Assembly (NCBI GenBank): GCA_963590855.1 | Contig: CAVAQT010000009.1 | Location: 12,539-76,538, forward strand | Direction: 5' to 3' | DNA length: 64,000 bases | DNA from: Ruminococcus_C sp963590855 | GTDB taxonomy: Bacteria; Bacillota; Clostridia; Oscillospirales; Ruminococcaceae | Part shown: one piece after another, positions 42,638 to 52,916 of the stretch | Layout: each line of letters starts with the position of its first letter | How positions within the stretch are numbered: the first letter of the stretch is position 1 | Notes under the pieces: generated by a model | What the model saw: the letters and a program-made list of their open reading frames with translations, nothing else | What the model was told of the DNA's origin: nothing | The model's database searches: none | Made by a program: the position numbers and the translations under genes

Positions 42638-45441
42638 GCTTCGTTCCAGCTCCCTTCCTCCACATAATCCGACATCGCGTACGCCTTGCCGTCTACAGTG
42701 ACGATCTTCTTTGCCAGATCGGTCTCTACGACAGTGCCGTTTGCATATGTGGTCGTAATGACATCGCCGCTTCTTTCATAGCCGGTGATGGTCTGGTCAC
42801 CCAGTCCTGCCAGCACCGCCTTGGAGAATGCATAGCTCTGTGCCGCATAATCGGTCCAGTTCTCTGCGCTTGCATAATAGAGGTTGTCCAGCGCCGTGTC
42901 TTTCAGGGTGCTGGTCTCTTCGCCGATCATGTCATAGTGCAGGCTGCTGCCCGATGCGATGGAGAGCAGCACGGTCTCTTCCGGTGTTGCCGAAGCATTG
43001 ACGGCGCTTGCGGAATATGTTTTCAGTCCGTGCATTACCATCTGATAGAACGGGATGTCCTCGTCGAATACATCGAATCCGCTGGACTGCAGCGGCACAT
43101 CGGTGATCTCCTGTACATAGGGCAGCGCATAGGCGTTGGCGTTGTCTGCCAGCAGTGCAATATCTGCATCGCCCAGCTTCTGATAAGATTCCTCCAGCAG
43201 TGCCTGCGCCTTGTCTCTGGAGATCTCCTGCTTGCCATAATCGCCGTAGAGCGCCGTAGTCAGGCTTCCCAGCGAAGCCCGGGACAGGTTCTTGTCCGTA
43301 TAGTTCCCCGCCATCTTTTCCGCGATCTCCGTAAAGGTCGCCGGAGACAGCAGCGACAAGGGCTTGTTCACCGTGCTCTGCGTGCCGTATGCCAGGTTGT
43401 AGTCATAGATCCGGGCATACGAGCCGGAGATGCGGACGGTGGTATCCATAAAGGTATAATAGCCGCTGCCGGACTTAAAGGTCTCGTTGTCCGTTGCCGG
43501 ATAAACCGCAATGTTGTTGTCCTCGGCATAGCGCAGCAGATCCTTCCAGTCGCTGTTGCCGCCCAGACAGCCGGCAGCCTTCGCCTTCAGATCCACCTTG
43601 CCGGTGATGCCGGCGTTTGTCCAGTTGTAATACTGCACCCGCATATTTTCCGCGCCGCCGTCCGACAGATTTTGCAGAATTTCCTCCGCCTGCTGGAAGC
43701 TGGTGAGCGCGGTTTTCATCTTCACCGGAATGCCCAGCACGGATTTTTCCTTTTCCGTGCCGCCGTAGAAGTTGAGGAACAGTCCCGGGTCGGTGCTCTC
43801 CACCGTATTCTCCACACCGGCTTCTTCGGTGAGATAGTTCCGGTACGCCTCTGCCACATCGGTATAGTCCGGGGTGTCCTCGGTCTCCAGGGGATAATAC
43901 CGCACCGCCAGCGTATCGGTTTTCATGTCGCCGTCCTCGAACACGGTGAGTGCCGTGCTGCTGTCGCCGGACATATAATAGGTATCCGAATCCCGGACGG
44001 TAAAGTCAAAGCCGCAGATATTGAAGCTGCTCTTGGACTGTCCGCTGACGCTCGCGGTGAGCTTGGCGTTGGAGTCGCCCTCGGTGCAGACTACCATCAT
44101 GGCGTTGTCGCCGTTGACGATGCCGTACATGGGCAGATACACCTGCTCGGTCACAGCCGGCTCGGTCTGCGGGACTGCAGTGACATCCGAACCGTACACA
44201 TAGCCGGTGTATGCCTTTGCCGTCTTTTTGCCGTTGTTGAAACGGATCAGCGCGCCGCTGCCGTCCGGAATGACGAAATAGCCCTCATCCTCAGAGGATG
44301 CCGCGCCGAAGCTGCTGAGCATGGAAAGCGAGGTGGTGAGCTTTCCGCTCTGAGAAGTATCCTCTTCCTCGATGTCCGCCGTCTCGATCTTTGCCTCCAG
44401 ATAGTCATCCTCCAGAGTATAGGTCACCGGAACGGTGATGCCTGCCTTTTTGAAGGAATAGGTGATCTTCACACCGCTGCTCTTGTCCTTGACCTTGATC
44501 TTGGCGTCGCCCTTGGAGCGCATGTTGGTGGTGCTCCGGGCATCGGGTTCGCCATAGACCATTTTCAGCGACGAGGACAAGTCCTCTACAATGGTATTGG
44601 TAGCCGTCTTGTCGTGTCCCACATTTTCGGGCGTAGACCACCACATCTTGTCCTTTGCCTTGTCGTAGAGTCCGATGACTGCGGTGTCATCGTCCACATA
44701 CAGCGCCAGCTTGTCGTTTTCGGTGACGAACCGCGCCGACGAGATCACCGCGTCATAGGTGTCCGCCAGTACGACCTGCCAGCCGTCCTCGTTGGTATAG
44801 GTGACCTTGCCGTCCTTCGCTTTACCGTCTGTGGTATAGCTGCGCTCCACTTCGTCGTAATCCTTGTTGTACAGCTCCAGGGTCTTGTTGTCCCGGGAGC
44901 GGAACAGCAGCTCGTTGTCCAGGGACGAAACGATCTGGCGCACCATGGTGACCTTGCTGTATTCCGGATCCATGTACACCAGCCAACGTCCCTCCGGGCT
45001 CAGAAATACCACAAAGTCGCTGTTGTCGCTGTCCTCTTCCAGAGTGCAGACCACCTCGCCGGTGGCATCGTCGATGCCTGCCAGCTCGATGTCGTCCAGC
45101 AGATCTACCACATCCTCGTCGGAAATGGTGTCCTCATAGTCCTCCGGGCGATAGTAGAAGGTAATGCCATCGCAGGAGTTCTTCTTTTGCAGATACTGGG
45201 TGACCTGCTCCGCCGTGATCTCGATCTCTTCCTGGGTTTCCGAGCGTGTCGCCTCTTCTTCAGCCGCCTCGCCGTCTCCGGCGTTCTCATCGGCTGTGCC
45301 GTCTGCCACCGGTGTTTCCTCTGAGGTGTCAGAGATGAGGGCGATATCCTCCTCACCCTCTGCCGCCGCCGGCAGCGAAACTGCCGTAAAGCAGAGACTC
45401 AGCGCGCAAACGCCGGCAGCCCATTTTTTCCAGTTCTTCAT
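42634..45441 (-). CDS. Large secreted DUF5696-like protein of the sugar-uptake cluster
   Basis: A 935-residue exported protein: signal peptide (1-28, SLPAAAEG), an acidic Glu/Asp-rich stretch (30-75), a beta-rich region (100-480) and a C-terminal region (about 560-935) whose motifs resemble a TIM-barrel-like fold (DPGLFLNFYGGTEKEK). The overall pattern matches DUF5696 proteins, found beside CUT1 permeases in Firmicutes. It could bind or trim an oligosaccharide for the following permease pair; there is no lipobox Cys. Function inferred from the operon. Confidence 0.75.
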   Translation of the reverse strand: MKNWKKWAAGVCALSLCFTAVSLPAAAEGEEDIALISDTSEETPVADGTADENAGDGEAAEEEATRSETQEEIEITAEQVTQYLQKKNSCDGITFYYRPEDYEDTISDEDVVDLLDDIELAGIDDATGEVVCTLEEDSDNSDFVVFLSPEGRWLVYMDPEYSKVTMVRQIVSSLDNELLFRSRDNKTLELYNKDYDEVERSYTTDGKAKDGKVTYTNEDGWQVVLADTYDAVISSARFVTENDKLALYVDDDTAVIGLYDKAKDKMWWSTPENVGHDKTATNTIVEDLSSSLKMVYGEPDARSTTNMRSKGDAKIKVKDKSSGVKITYSFKKAGITVPVTYTLEDDYLEAKIETADIEEEDTSQSGKLTTSLSMLSSFGAASSEDEGYFVIPDGSGALIRFNNGKKTAKAYTGYVYGSDVTAVPQTEPAVTEQVYLPMYGIVNGDNAMMVVCTEGDSNAKLTASVSGQSKSSFNICGFDFTVRDSDTYYMSGDSSTALTVFEDGDMKTDTLAVRYYPLETEDTPDYTDVAEAYRNYLTEEAGVENTVESTDPGLFLNFYGGTEKEKSVLGIPVKMKTALTSFQQAEEILQNLSDGGAENMRVQYYNWTNAGITGKVDLKAKAAGCLGGNSDWKDLLRYAEDNNIAVYPATDNETFKSGSGYYTFMDTTVRISGSYARIYDYNLAYGTQSTVNKPLSLLSPATFTEIAEKMAGNYTDKNLSRASLGSLTTALYGDYGKQEISRDKAQALLEESYQKLGDADIALLADNANAYALPYVQEITDVPLQSSGFDVFDEDIPFYQMVMHGLKTYSASAVNASATPEETVLLSIASGSSLHYDMIGEETSTLKDTALDNLYYASAENWTDYAAQSYAFSKAVLAGLGDQTITGYERSGDVITTTYANGTVVETDLAKKIVTVDGKAYAMSDYVEEGSWNEA

Positions 45442-45460
45442 GTTTGTTCCACCGTCCTTT

Positions 45461-46090
45461 CTATACTCTCACGCGATATGTGATCTCCGTGTAGACGGAA
45501 GAAACAAATACATACACCTGCTGGAACAGTGCCACCAGCAGCACCAACAGGATCAGGATGATGAGCATTGCCACAAAGGTGAGCACCAGTGCCACAATGG
45601 TCTTGCCAATGGAATACTGGTGCACCGCCTTAATGGCGTTGAACATCAGCAGGATCGACCAGCAAAGCCCGATCACCGAAACGCAGGTGATAAAGATCGA
45701 CTCGTCCCGGATCAGCACATGGGACAAAAGCGTCTGGATGTACAGGCTCGCCACATAGGGGATCAGTGCATAGGCACTGTAAATATAGATCTTCTTGATC
45801 GTGCCCTCGCCGTCCAGCAGGGTGCAGATCGACCAGTTGCCGACCACCCAGACCAGAAACAGGGCAATTGTCCGTACAATATACGGGACGATGCTGAACA
45901 GCTTTTCCGAAGAAACGTGGAACTGAAAGCCGTAGGCATTCTCATACAGAATGGCAGCCACGAACCAGAGCAGCACCACGATGCTGGCATACAGCACCGA
46001 ACCGCCTTTTTTCCAGCGCAGATCCTCAAAGCCCTCGAACGGGTGGAACACACTGTGCTTGACCCATTGCTTTTGTGTCAGATCCATCAT
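45461..46090 (-). CDS. YIP1-family membrane protein
   Basis: A 209-residue protein with about five transmembrane helices (near 38-58, 75-97, 110-130, 140-160, 170-200) and the Yip1-like pattern FHPFEGFEDLRWKKGGSVLY at the start. The family is often encoded with NHL and DUF5696 genes in this transport cluster. Role unknown. Two adjacent ATG codons (46090 or 46087) are possible. Confidence 0.8.
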   Translation of the reverse strand: MMDLTQKQWVKHSVFHPFEGFEDLRWKKGGSVLYASIVVLLWFVAAILYENAYGFQFHVSSEKLFSIVPYIVRTIALFLVWVVGNWSICTLLDGEGTIKKIYIYSAYALIPYVASLYIQTLLSHVLIRDESIFITCVSVIGLCWSILLMFNAIKAVHQYSIGKTIVALVLTFVAMLIILILLVLLVALFQQVYVFVSSVYTEITYRVRV

Positions 46091-46097
46091 AGCAGCA

Positions 46098-47618
46098 TCA
46101 CTCCTCCTCTCCCTCGTGCAGCATTTCAACCAGATTCTTCGGCTGGTTCTTTTTCTTCTTTTTGTTGCGGAAGTGGAAGAATATCGCCGCAGCGATCAGC
46201 ACCACAACCACCAGTATGATCCAGGTGAAATTCTTGTTCAGCCACTCCGAGCGATAACCCTCGAACGCCTTGTCATACAGCTTCGAGGACTTCGCCAGCT
46301 TGGCATATTTCATTGCCCCGGCATAGTCGCCCTCATTATAGAGTGCCGACGAGATGCCGATGTATGCCATGTAAGAGTTGCCGTCCCGTTTCAGCACCTC
46401 GCGCCACGGCTCCAGCGCCTCGGCATAATAGCCGGCGTTGTACAGCGCCACGGCTTCGTGAACGATGCCGCCGAAGTCGGTCTCCGTGAAGATGGTAACG
46501 GTGTTCTTCATGGCGTCCGAAACATAGATGTTCTTCCCCATGGTCTCCACCGCGGAGACCTTCATGGAAAAGCCGCCGATCTGATCGGCAGTGGTACCCA
46601 GGATAAACAGCAGGCTGCCGTCCTCGTCATACTGGAACACCCGTCCGGTCTCCAGATCCAGGCAGTTGATGCGCCCGATGTCGTCAATGTCGATATCCAC
46701 CATCTGGGTGGTATAGTTCTCGTTGGCGGTGGAGTCATAGACAGAGTCCAGGTCGCCGAATGTTACCTCCATTGACGAAAACAGGTTATAGCCGGCAGGG
46801 TTCACCTTTTTCACGCGGTCTGTCTCCGAAGAGGAGGACTGTGTCACGGTATAGACGAAGCCCTCTTCGTCGATGTCAAAGTTGGTGATGCCCGCCGCCA
46901 CGTTACGGGACGAGTTGGCGCGCATCTCATCGGTGGCGAACAGATTCCAGAAATAGTTCGCTACCACTTCTGCGGTGGCGTCCACGGAGTTCGCGCCGAA
47001 ATAGCCCTGAAATTCGCCGTCGCTGTTGAACATTGCCGCACCGTTGGTGATGTTGTTCAGCACCATATAGATGTTGCCTGCCTTGTCCACAACGACCTTC
47101 TGGGGCTTAAAGGTCTCATTTTCGTACAGCGTCGAGTCCGGCCGCGTCAGTTCCATCTGCACATTGCCGTCCAGATCGCACACCAGCAGCCGGGAGTTCC
47201 CCGTGTCTGCGATGTACATGCACTGGGTCTCCTGGGACACATAGATGCCCTCCGGATCTTTCAGTGTGGTCTCGCCGTCCTCGGTTTTCAGTGTGTCATA
47301 GATCCGGGTCGTCTCCGAAAAGTCGCCGTCTGTGACAACGATGCGGTTGTTGCCGCTGTCTGCAATATAAAAGCGGTCTTCCCAGTCCCGGAACAGATCG
47401 GACGGGGTGTTGAACGCGCCGCAGCCCAGATCCTGACCGCTGACGGCACGCTGTGCCGCATAGCCGGCCTGGGACGGAGTCGCCTCGCCCCAGCAGTCGT
47501 AGTTATAGACGTTGTAGTGTTCCGCCGAAACCGCCGGTGCGCCCATGGCTGCCGTCAGCATCAGCGCGGACAGAACTGCCGCCGCCAGATGGTTTGCCTT
47601 TTTCTGCAAAGTTCTCAT
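46098..47618 (-). CDS. Secreted, membrane-anchored NHL/beta-propeller protein
   Basis: About 506 residues: signal peptide (first 30, PAVSAEHY), a six-bladed NHL-type propeller (about 70-390, repeats such as FYIADSGNNRIVVTDGDF and MYIADTGNSRLLVCDLDG), two TPR-like helical pairs (395-455, YNAGYYAEALEPWREVLKRD) and a C-terminal transmembrane helix (about 465-487) with a Lys-rich cytosolic tail. ATG 47618 directly abuts GAAAGG, which is too close. TTG at 47609, 9 bases after GAAAGG and leading into LQKKANHLAAAVLSALM, may be the real start. Confidence 0.82.
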   Translation of the reverse strand: MRTLQKKANHLAAAVLSALMLTAAMGAPAVSAEHYNVYNYDCWGEATPSQAGYAAQRAVSGQDLGCGAFNTPSDLFRDWEDRFYIADSGNNRIVVTDGDFSETTRIYDTLKTEDGETTLKDPEGIYVSQETQCMYIADTGNSRLLVCDLDGNVQMELTRPDSTLYENETFKPQKVVVDKAGNIYMVLNNITNGAAMFNSDGEFQGYFGANSVDATAEVVANYFWNLFATDEMRANSSRNVAAGITNFDIDEEGFVYTVTQSSSSETDRVKKVNPAGYNLFSSMEVTFGDLDSVYDSTANENYTTQMVDIDIDDIGRINCLDLETGRVFQYDEDGSLLFILGTTADQIGGFSMKVSAVETMGKNIYVSDAMKNTVTIFTETDFGGIVHEAVALYNAGYYAEALEPWREVLKRDGNSYMAYIGISSALYNEGDYAGAMKYAKLAKSSKLYDKAFEGYRSEWLNKNFTWIILVVVVLIAAAIFFHFRNKKKKKNQPKNLVEMLHEGEEE

Positions 47619-47679
47619 CCTTTCTTTAGACAACGCACAAAGATTATTTGTATGAAAATCATTTCCTTCGATTGCCTCC

Positions 47680-47885
47680 CTTGAAAAGAGAGGTGAATGG
47701 TAATATAGGCTCCCCTAACAGGGGAGCTGGCAAGCCGTAGGCTTGACTGAGGGGTTAATCCCCCTGTCAGCTCACGCTGACATCTCTTACCGAGCCGTCC
47801 CCTTTGTCACTTCGTGACATTTCCCCACACTGTGGGGAATCACCCTTTTCAAGGGGGACTTTCAGAGTTTGATTTTCAAACCTTT
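47680..47885. repeat. Short mosaic repeat block inside the sugar-uptake operon
   Basis: Modules CCCTCCCTTGAAAAGAGAGG, GCTCCCCTAACAGGGGAGC, TGGCAAGCCGTAGGCTTGAC, ATTCCCCACAGTGTGGGGAA and its inversion, and CCTTTTCAAGGGGG. The same modules recur at 53340-53540, 54400-54680, 58900-59530 and 61690-61800. No gene in this 280 base gap; the repeats lie between two co-directed genes. Confidence 0.8.
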
Positions 47886-47899
47886 GTGCAATGCTGCCT

Positions 47900-48787
47900 T
47901 TAGTCCTTGATTCCGGAATGTGCCATGGTCTCGATGACCTGCCGCTGCGCCAGCATAAAGATGACGATCGGCGGCACCAGCATGAATACGGCGGCTGCCA
48001 TTGCCACGCCGGCTCTCGCCAGACCGGCAGAAGCTGCCTGCTGTACCACAGTGGGCAGGGTCTTGAGGGATTCGCTGAATACCAGCGTACCGCCCTGGAT
48101 GTTCCACGCCGCCTGGAACGAGAAGATGATAACGGTCATCAGCGCCGGCTTCTGGTTCGGCATGACCACCTGCCAGCAGATGCGGAACATGCCTGCGCCG
48201 TCCACCTTTGCCGCTTCGATCATGGCGTCAGGCACCTGTGTCATAGACTGGCGCATGAGGAACAGGTTCATCGGCGCAGCCACAGACGGCAGGATCAGCG
48301 CCCAGTAGGTGTCGATCATGCCCATCTTTGCCATGACCATGTACTGCATGATGTAGATGACGTTGCTCTGATACAAGAGGGCAACGACGATGATCGCATT
48401 GATGGCCTTCGCACCGGGAAAGCGCACCTTCGCCAGACAAAACGCCGCCATGGCGGAGAAGATGACCTGGCACACAGTAACAGACACGGTGACAAAGATA
48501 CTATTAAATACATACCGGGAAAACGGTACCCACAGGTCGGAGCAGAGCCGGAACATGGCGCTGTAGTTGGACAGGGTGGGATCGATAACATACAGCTTCG
48601 GCGGGAACACGAACAGTTCCTGCACCGGCTTCAGGGACATGACCACTGCCAGATAGATGGGCAGCGCCATGAACAGCGCCAGTACCAGCAGGAAAATGAA
48701 GATCCCCACTGTGCCGCCGATCTTATGCCCGGCACGCTTGGTGGACACTTTCAGGTGTGTGCCATATACCTTTTCTTTTTTTGCCAT
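47900..48787 (-). CDS. CUT1 sugar ABC transporter permease, MalG type (first pair)
   Basis: A 295-residue permease, six helices, EAA loop MIEAAKVDGAGMFRICWQVV. The ATG at 48785-48787 follows AAGGAGGTG. It forms a pair with the permease 13 bases upstream. Confidence 0.93.
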   Translation of the reverse strand: MAKKEKVYGTHLKVSTKRAGHKIGGTVGIFIFLLVLALFMALPIYLAVVMSLKPVQELFVFPPKLYVIDPTLSNYSAMFRLCSDLWVPFSRYVFNSIFVTVSVTVCQVIFSAMAAFCLAKVRFPGAKAINAIIVVALLYQSNVIYIMQYMVMAKMGMIDTYWALILPSVAAPMNLFLMRQSMTQVPDAMIEAAKVDGAGMFRICWQVVMPNQKPALMTVIIFSFQAAWNIQGGTLVFSESLKTLPTVVQQAASAGLARAGVAMAAAVFMLVPPIVIFMLAQRQVIETMAHSGIKD

Positions 48788-48800
48788 ACTGCACACCTCC

Positions 48801-49733
48801 TTAGTCCATATACTTGCTGAGGACTTTGCCGATCAGCTTGTTCAGAATATACATGACGATAAACAAGATCATACAGATCGCAGAGGCATAGCCCATCTCA
48901 TAGCGGATCCAGCCGTAGTCATAGGCGTGGTTCATGATGGTGTGCGCCTTATAGTCCGTGCTGGGAAAGCCCACCAGGTTCTGCGAAACCGTGCCGGCGG
49001 TGAAGGAGCTGACGATCTGCATGACCGCCGCGAACATGAGCTGCGGCCCCATAGACGGGATGGTGATGTAGATCAGCTCCTGCCAGCGGCTCTTGATGCC
49101 CTCGATGGCGCCGGCTTCATACTGCGAGCGGTCGATGTTCTGGAATCCGGCACGGAGCGCCAGGAATCCGGCACCCAGGCTGATCCACATCTGCACCACG
49201 ATGGTGACGCCCAGCACATAGCTGCCGTCGGTCAGCCACTGGATAGGCGAGCTGATGATGCCCAGATCCAGCAGGAACGAGTTCAGATAGCCGTAGGAGT
49301 CGCCGCTGAAGATCAGCTTCCAGACGGTGTACACGTTCGCCATAGACGGCGCGTAGAAGATCAGGGTGAAGATGGTGCGGAGCTTCGGATGCAGCTCGTT
49401 GATGAGCCACGCCAGCAAAAAGCAGAGCACATAGCTGATAGGGCCGGTGAACAGGGCGAATACCAGGGTCACGCGGATGGACTGGATAAATACCTTGTCT
49501 GCAAGAAACAGGGTGGTATAGTTGGACAGTCCCACAAATTTGGGCATCTGTACCATGTTAAAGTCCGTAAAGCCCATCGGCAGGGACATGACAACAGGCA
49601 CGATGGTAAAAATCAGGAAAAACAGCATAAACGGCGCGATCATCAGATAGCTCGCCTTGTTCTGCTTTACCGCCAGCCAGGTGAGCCGCCGGTTTTCCTG
49701 TCGGGTTCTTTTGCCAATCTCGGCAGTATCCAA
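48801..49733 (-). CDS. CUT1 sugar ABC transporter permease, MalF type (first pair), TTG start
   Basis: A 310-residue permease with six helices and the EAA loop QYEAGAIEGIKSRWQELIYI. The TTG at 49731-49733 stands 7 bases after GGAGGG. It follows the solute-binding protein by 19 bases. Confidence 0.92.
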   Translation of the reverse strand: MDTAEIGKRTRQENRRLTWLAVKQNKASYLMIAPFMLFFLIFTIVPVVMSLPMGFTDFNMVQMPKFVGLSNYTTLFLADKVFIQSIRVTLVFALFTGPISYVLCFLLAWLINELHPKLRTIFTLIFYAPSMANVYTVWKLIFSGDSYGYLNSFLLDLGIISSPIQWLTDGSYVLGVTIVVQMWISLGAGFLALRAGFQNIDRSQYEAGAIEGIKSRWQELIYITIPSMGPQLMFAAVMQIVSSFTAGTVSQNLVGFPSTDYKAHTIMNHAYDYGWIRYEMGYASAICMILFIVMYILNKLIGKVLSKYMD

Positions 49734-49752
49734 GGGGATTCCCTCCTTCTCT

Positions 49753-52749
49753 TTAAGAATCTAATCCGAGGTTCTCACGCTTTCTGGTGATCTCCTCGTT
49801 GATGTCCCGGTTGTACGACATCAGCGTATCACGGGGATTCTCGTTGTTGTTGACAACATCACGGAACGCGTTCATAATATTTCGGGTGACAGAATAGGAT
49901 GCCGGGATGATCGGGATCTCTTCCAGTTCATCCATCGCCCCCAGAATGGTGTCCGCCTCGTCAGTAGACCATGCCAGCTGGGTGAGTGCCTCGGTATTTG
50001 CCGTTGCATACCGTCCCATCTGTCCCAGCAGACCCTCGATCTGTGTGCCGTACTCTACCTGCACATCGGTAGAGCAGAACCACTTGAGGAATGTCCATGC
50101 ATTTTCCATGCCATTTGTCTTTTTGTCTACCTTATTAAAGATGACCGCACCGGTGTTGTTGGAGTTCACAGCATGTGAGATCGTGCCGTCCTCCTGCAAT
50201 GTGCCCGGAATGGGTGCAAAGCCCCACAGTCCGTCAATTTCCGGCGCTGCCACAGCCAGCTGATTGAAGAAGGTGCAGTAGTCCGAGACCACAATGGGAT
50301 ATTCGCCCGTGCGGAAACGGCTGAATGCATCGTACTGCTGGTCGAAGTCGTACTTGGTATAGAAGTCTGTCCACATCTCGAAGGAGTCGATGGCAGCATT
50401 GGTGTCAAAGGTCGTCTCCGTCTGTGCATCATTATAATAGTTCTGTCCGCGCTGGAGCAGCAGGGATGCAAAGGTCAGACCGGATTCCGTCGCCGCGGAG
50501 ATGGTCGCCTGGTTGGCATCCGCCGCAACCGCCGGCAGCACCAGACCGGCAGACATATAGTTCCGCTGGAGCGCCGGGAGCATATCGATAAGATCCTCCC
50601 ACGTCTGGGGCGCCTGTGTAAAGCCCAGTTCGCTGAGGACATCCTTTCGATAGAACATCATTGCCCAGCTCCGGGTCAGCGGCAGACCGTATGTGCCGCC
50701 CTCATACTGATAGGGCACCATAGCGGTATCCTGATACAGCTTTGTCATTTCGTCATAGCCGTCCATTTGGGAGACATCCGCCAGCAGTCCGCGGGCTGCC
50801 AGGTTTACCGGAAATTCACCGCCCAGGAACAGCGCCACATCCGGGCCCTTGTCCGCCAGTGTCGCTTCCACAACGCCGCCCACAACCAGGTTGATGGAGA
50901 TGGGCACATTGTACTGCTGCTGGAACTCCGATTCCACCAGGTCTTTTACCACCTGCGCCTGGTCGCGTCCCAAAGAGACCCATACCTCAATGGCATCGTC
51001 TCCGGTGGTAGAGGACAGCGAGCTGTAGTTCTCGTCCCAGGATGCCGTAAAGCGCTGGAAGCTATAGGAGACCGAGCTCCAGAAGCCTGCCTTGATGGAC
51101 GGGAAATCCTTGTCCGGAGAAGCCAGCTCCAGATAGTCCACTTCCAGCGGCTGATCGCGGTAGTCGCGCATCCAGGAGGAAAGGGAGGTGATATAGTCCT
51201 TGATCTGAGACAGATAGTTCGGGATCTTCAGCGGATCGCTGATGCACTTGTCCAGAATGACTGTCATCTGCTCCAGAGAAGCCGCCTCAGAACCCTTAGA
51301 GTTCGCCAGCGCCTCGATATGTCCCTGAATTTCCTTCAGTTCATCGGAAATGCGCTGGAATTCGTCCACCAGTTCCGGGATCTTCTCGTGTACATAATAA
51401 TCGGTATACTTGTCCGGTTCCGGCCCGGTAATCATGACGATCTTCCGGTAATAGGTGTTCAGATCCAGGACAATGGCGTCCAGCTGACGCATGGAGTCGC
51501 CGATCTCGCCGGGGATCGCTTCCATGGTGATGGTGTGATCCTCTCCTGCGGTGAGATAGACATACACGTCCTCGCCGTCCTCGTTCTGCACGGTAGTCAT
51601 GCGGAAGTCGGTGTCATAGTAGAACTTCACCTGGTCAAATTCCGTGCTGGGCACCTGACCGTCGATATAGATGCGGCGGTTGGAGTAGAAGCCGCGCATC
51701 TCTTCCTGACGCGCCTTGATCCCCAGCTTGTACCAGCCGTCCCCGGGGAGCGAGTTTGCCTCGACCTTCCAGGTGATGGTCTGGAGCGCCTTTTCCCAGT
51801 TGCCGCTGCCGATGGTGTTGTATACCATGTGCTTCGGGTCAGAGGGAGAGATGGCGCTGGTGGAGTTGTCATAGGTGGGATACAGCACAGAGTCCGATTT
51901 CAGCACCGCGTCCTCGCCCTCAATGCGCACTACGCCGGAGGGTGTGCTGTCCTTGGTGACAGAAGCGTCCACGCTGTCGGTATATGCCGCATAGGACGGC
52001 ACTTCCTCCGGCTGCGAAAAACGCAGGGATTCCAGCGCGAAATACGCCTTCTGCGAAGAAAGGGTGATCTCATGGGTTCCCTTTTCCAAATAGAAAAATA
52101 CCGGATCATTAAACAGACCGTCCGAATCCCCGATCCAAGTGGTCTGCCACAGTTCGATCTGCTCCTGCGACGGCCGCACCTGGTTGCCGGAGTCGTCGGT
52201 CTTGATCTCGGTCTTGTTCTGATATACCTTGTTCAGTTTCAGACGGGAAGCCGTGTCATAGGGCACTTCGCCGTCCACCGCGATGGAGACCGAGATCTCC
52301 GCCGTGTTGGAGACGATGGGGCAATAGGTCGCCTCCACCGAATACAGCCCGGTCTCCGGCACTTCCATTTCATAGGTAAAGCTGCCCTCTGCGCTGTTCC
52401 AGATCAGTGTATTTTCCCGGCTGTCGCCGTCCTTGTCGGAATAGCTGCCGGTCTCATAGCTGCTGCATTCCGCCGTCTGAAAATCCGCGCCATTCAGCAC
52501 GATCTCCGCATCCGGCCGGGGCTGATCCTGATACTGGTCGTAATAGTCGCTGTAGGTCTCCTGTTCCTCATAGGAAAGGTCGCCGCCGGTGTCTGCCGCG
52601 GTCGCTTCCTCAGAAGCCGCCGCAGCCTGCGCTGTGTCTGTGCCCGGTTCTTCTGCCGCAAATGCTGCCGTCAGAGGCAGTGCCGTTGCTGTCATGAGAC
52701 AAGCCAGCACCGCCGCAGCCGTCCGCTTGTGCCATTTGTAGTTCGCCAA
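49753..52749 (-). CDS. Large sugar-binding lipoprotein-like protein: carbohydrate-binding regions fused to a solute-binding domain
   Basis: A 998-residue exported protein. Signal peptide (1-35, ALPLTAAFAAEE), an acidic linker, two beta-sandwich regions like carbohydrate-binding modules (about 85-230 and 265-440), a helical segment (about 440-560), then a family 1 extracellular solute-binding domain (about 580-990, IEVWVSLGRDQAQVVKDLVE, GPDVALFLGGEFPVNLAARG, YGLPLTRSWAMMFYRKD). This is far longer than the usual 400-450 residue binding protein. No lipobox Cys is visible. The start is TTG at 52747-52749, 7 bases after AAGGGTGG; an upstream ATG frame adds 51 unlikely residues. First gene of the sugar-uptake operon. 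Confidence 0.88.
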   Translation of the reverse strand: MANYKWHKRTAAAVLACLMTATALPLTAAFAAEEPGTDTAQAAAASEEATAADTGGDLSYEEQETYSDYYDQYQDQPRPDAEIVLNGADFQTAECSSYETGSYSDKDGDSRENTLIWNSAEGSFTYEMEVPETGLYSVEATYCPIVSNTAEISVSIAVDGEVPYDTASRLKLNKVYQNKTEIKTDDSGNQVRPSQEQIELWQTTWIGDSDGLFNDPVFFYLEKGTHEITLSSQKAYFALESLRFSQPEEVPSYAAYTDSVDASVTKDSTPSGVVRIEGEDAVLKSDSVLYPTYDNSTSAISPSDPKHMVYNTIGSGNWEKALQTITWKVEANSLPGDGWYKLGIKARQEEMRGFYSNRRIYIDGQVPSTEFDQVKFYYDTDFRMTTVQNEDGEDVYVYLTAGEDHTITMEAIPGEIGDSMRQLDAIVLDLNTYYRKIVMITGPEPDKYTDYYVHEKIPELVDEFQRISDELKEIQGHIEALANSKGSEAASLEQMTVILDKCISDPLKIPNYLSQIKDYITSLSSWMRDYRDQPLEVDYLELASPDKDFPSIKAGFWSSVSYSFQRFTASWDENYSSLSSTTGDDAIEVWVSLGRDQAQVVKDLVESEFQQQYNVPISINLVVGGVVEATLADKGPDVALFLGGEFPVNLAARGLLADVSQMDGYDEMTKLYQDTAMVPYQYEGGTYGLPLTRSWAMMFYRKDVLSELGFTQAPQTWEDLIDMLPALQRNYMSAGLVLPAVAADANQATISAATESGLTFASLLLQRGQNYYNDAQTETTFDTNAAIDSFEMWTDFYTKYDFDQQYDAFSRFRTGEYPIVVSDYCTFFNQLAVAAPEIDGLWGFAPIPGTLQEDGTISHAVNSNNTGAVIFNKVDKKTNGMENAWTFLKWFCSTDVQVEYGTQIEGLLGQMGRYATANTEALTQLAWSTDEADTILGAMDELEEIPIIPASYSVTRNIMNAFRDVVNNNENPRDTLMSYNRDINEEITRKRENLGLDS

Positions 52750-52916
52750 AGCTCTTCCACCCTTCTTTCTGTCCGCCGTAGCCGCGGACGTATTTTTGAC
52801 CTTCTGTGCAAACCGCACAGAAAAGCCGCCTTTTCTGCTGATGACCGCATCCGAAGCGGCGCACCCCGCCGGAATTCTACAAAATGTACAGAAATCCGGC
52901 AAAACAGTTCCTAAAT

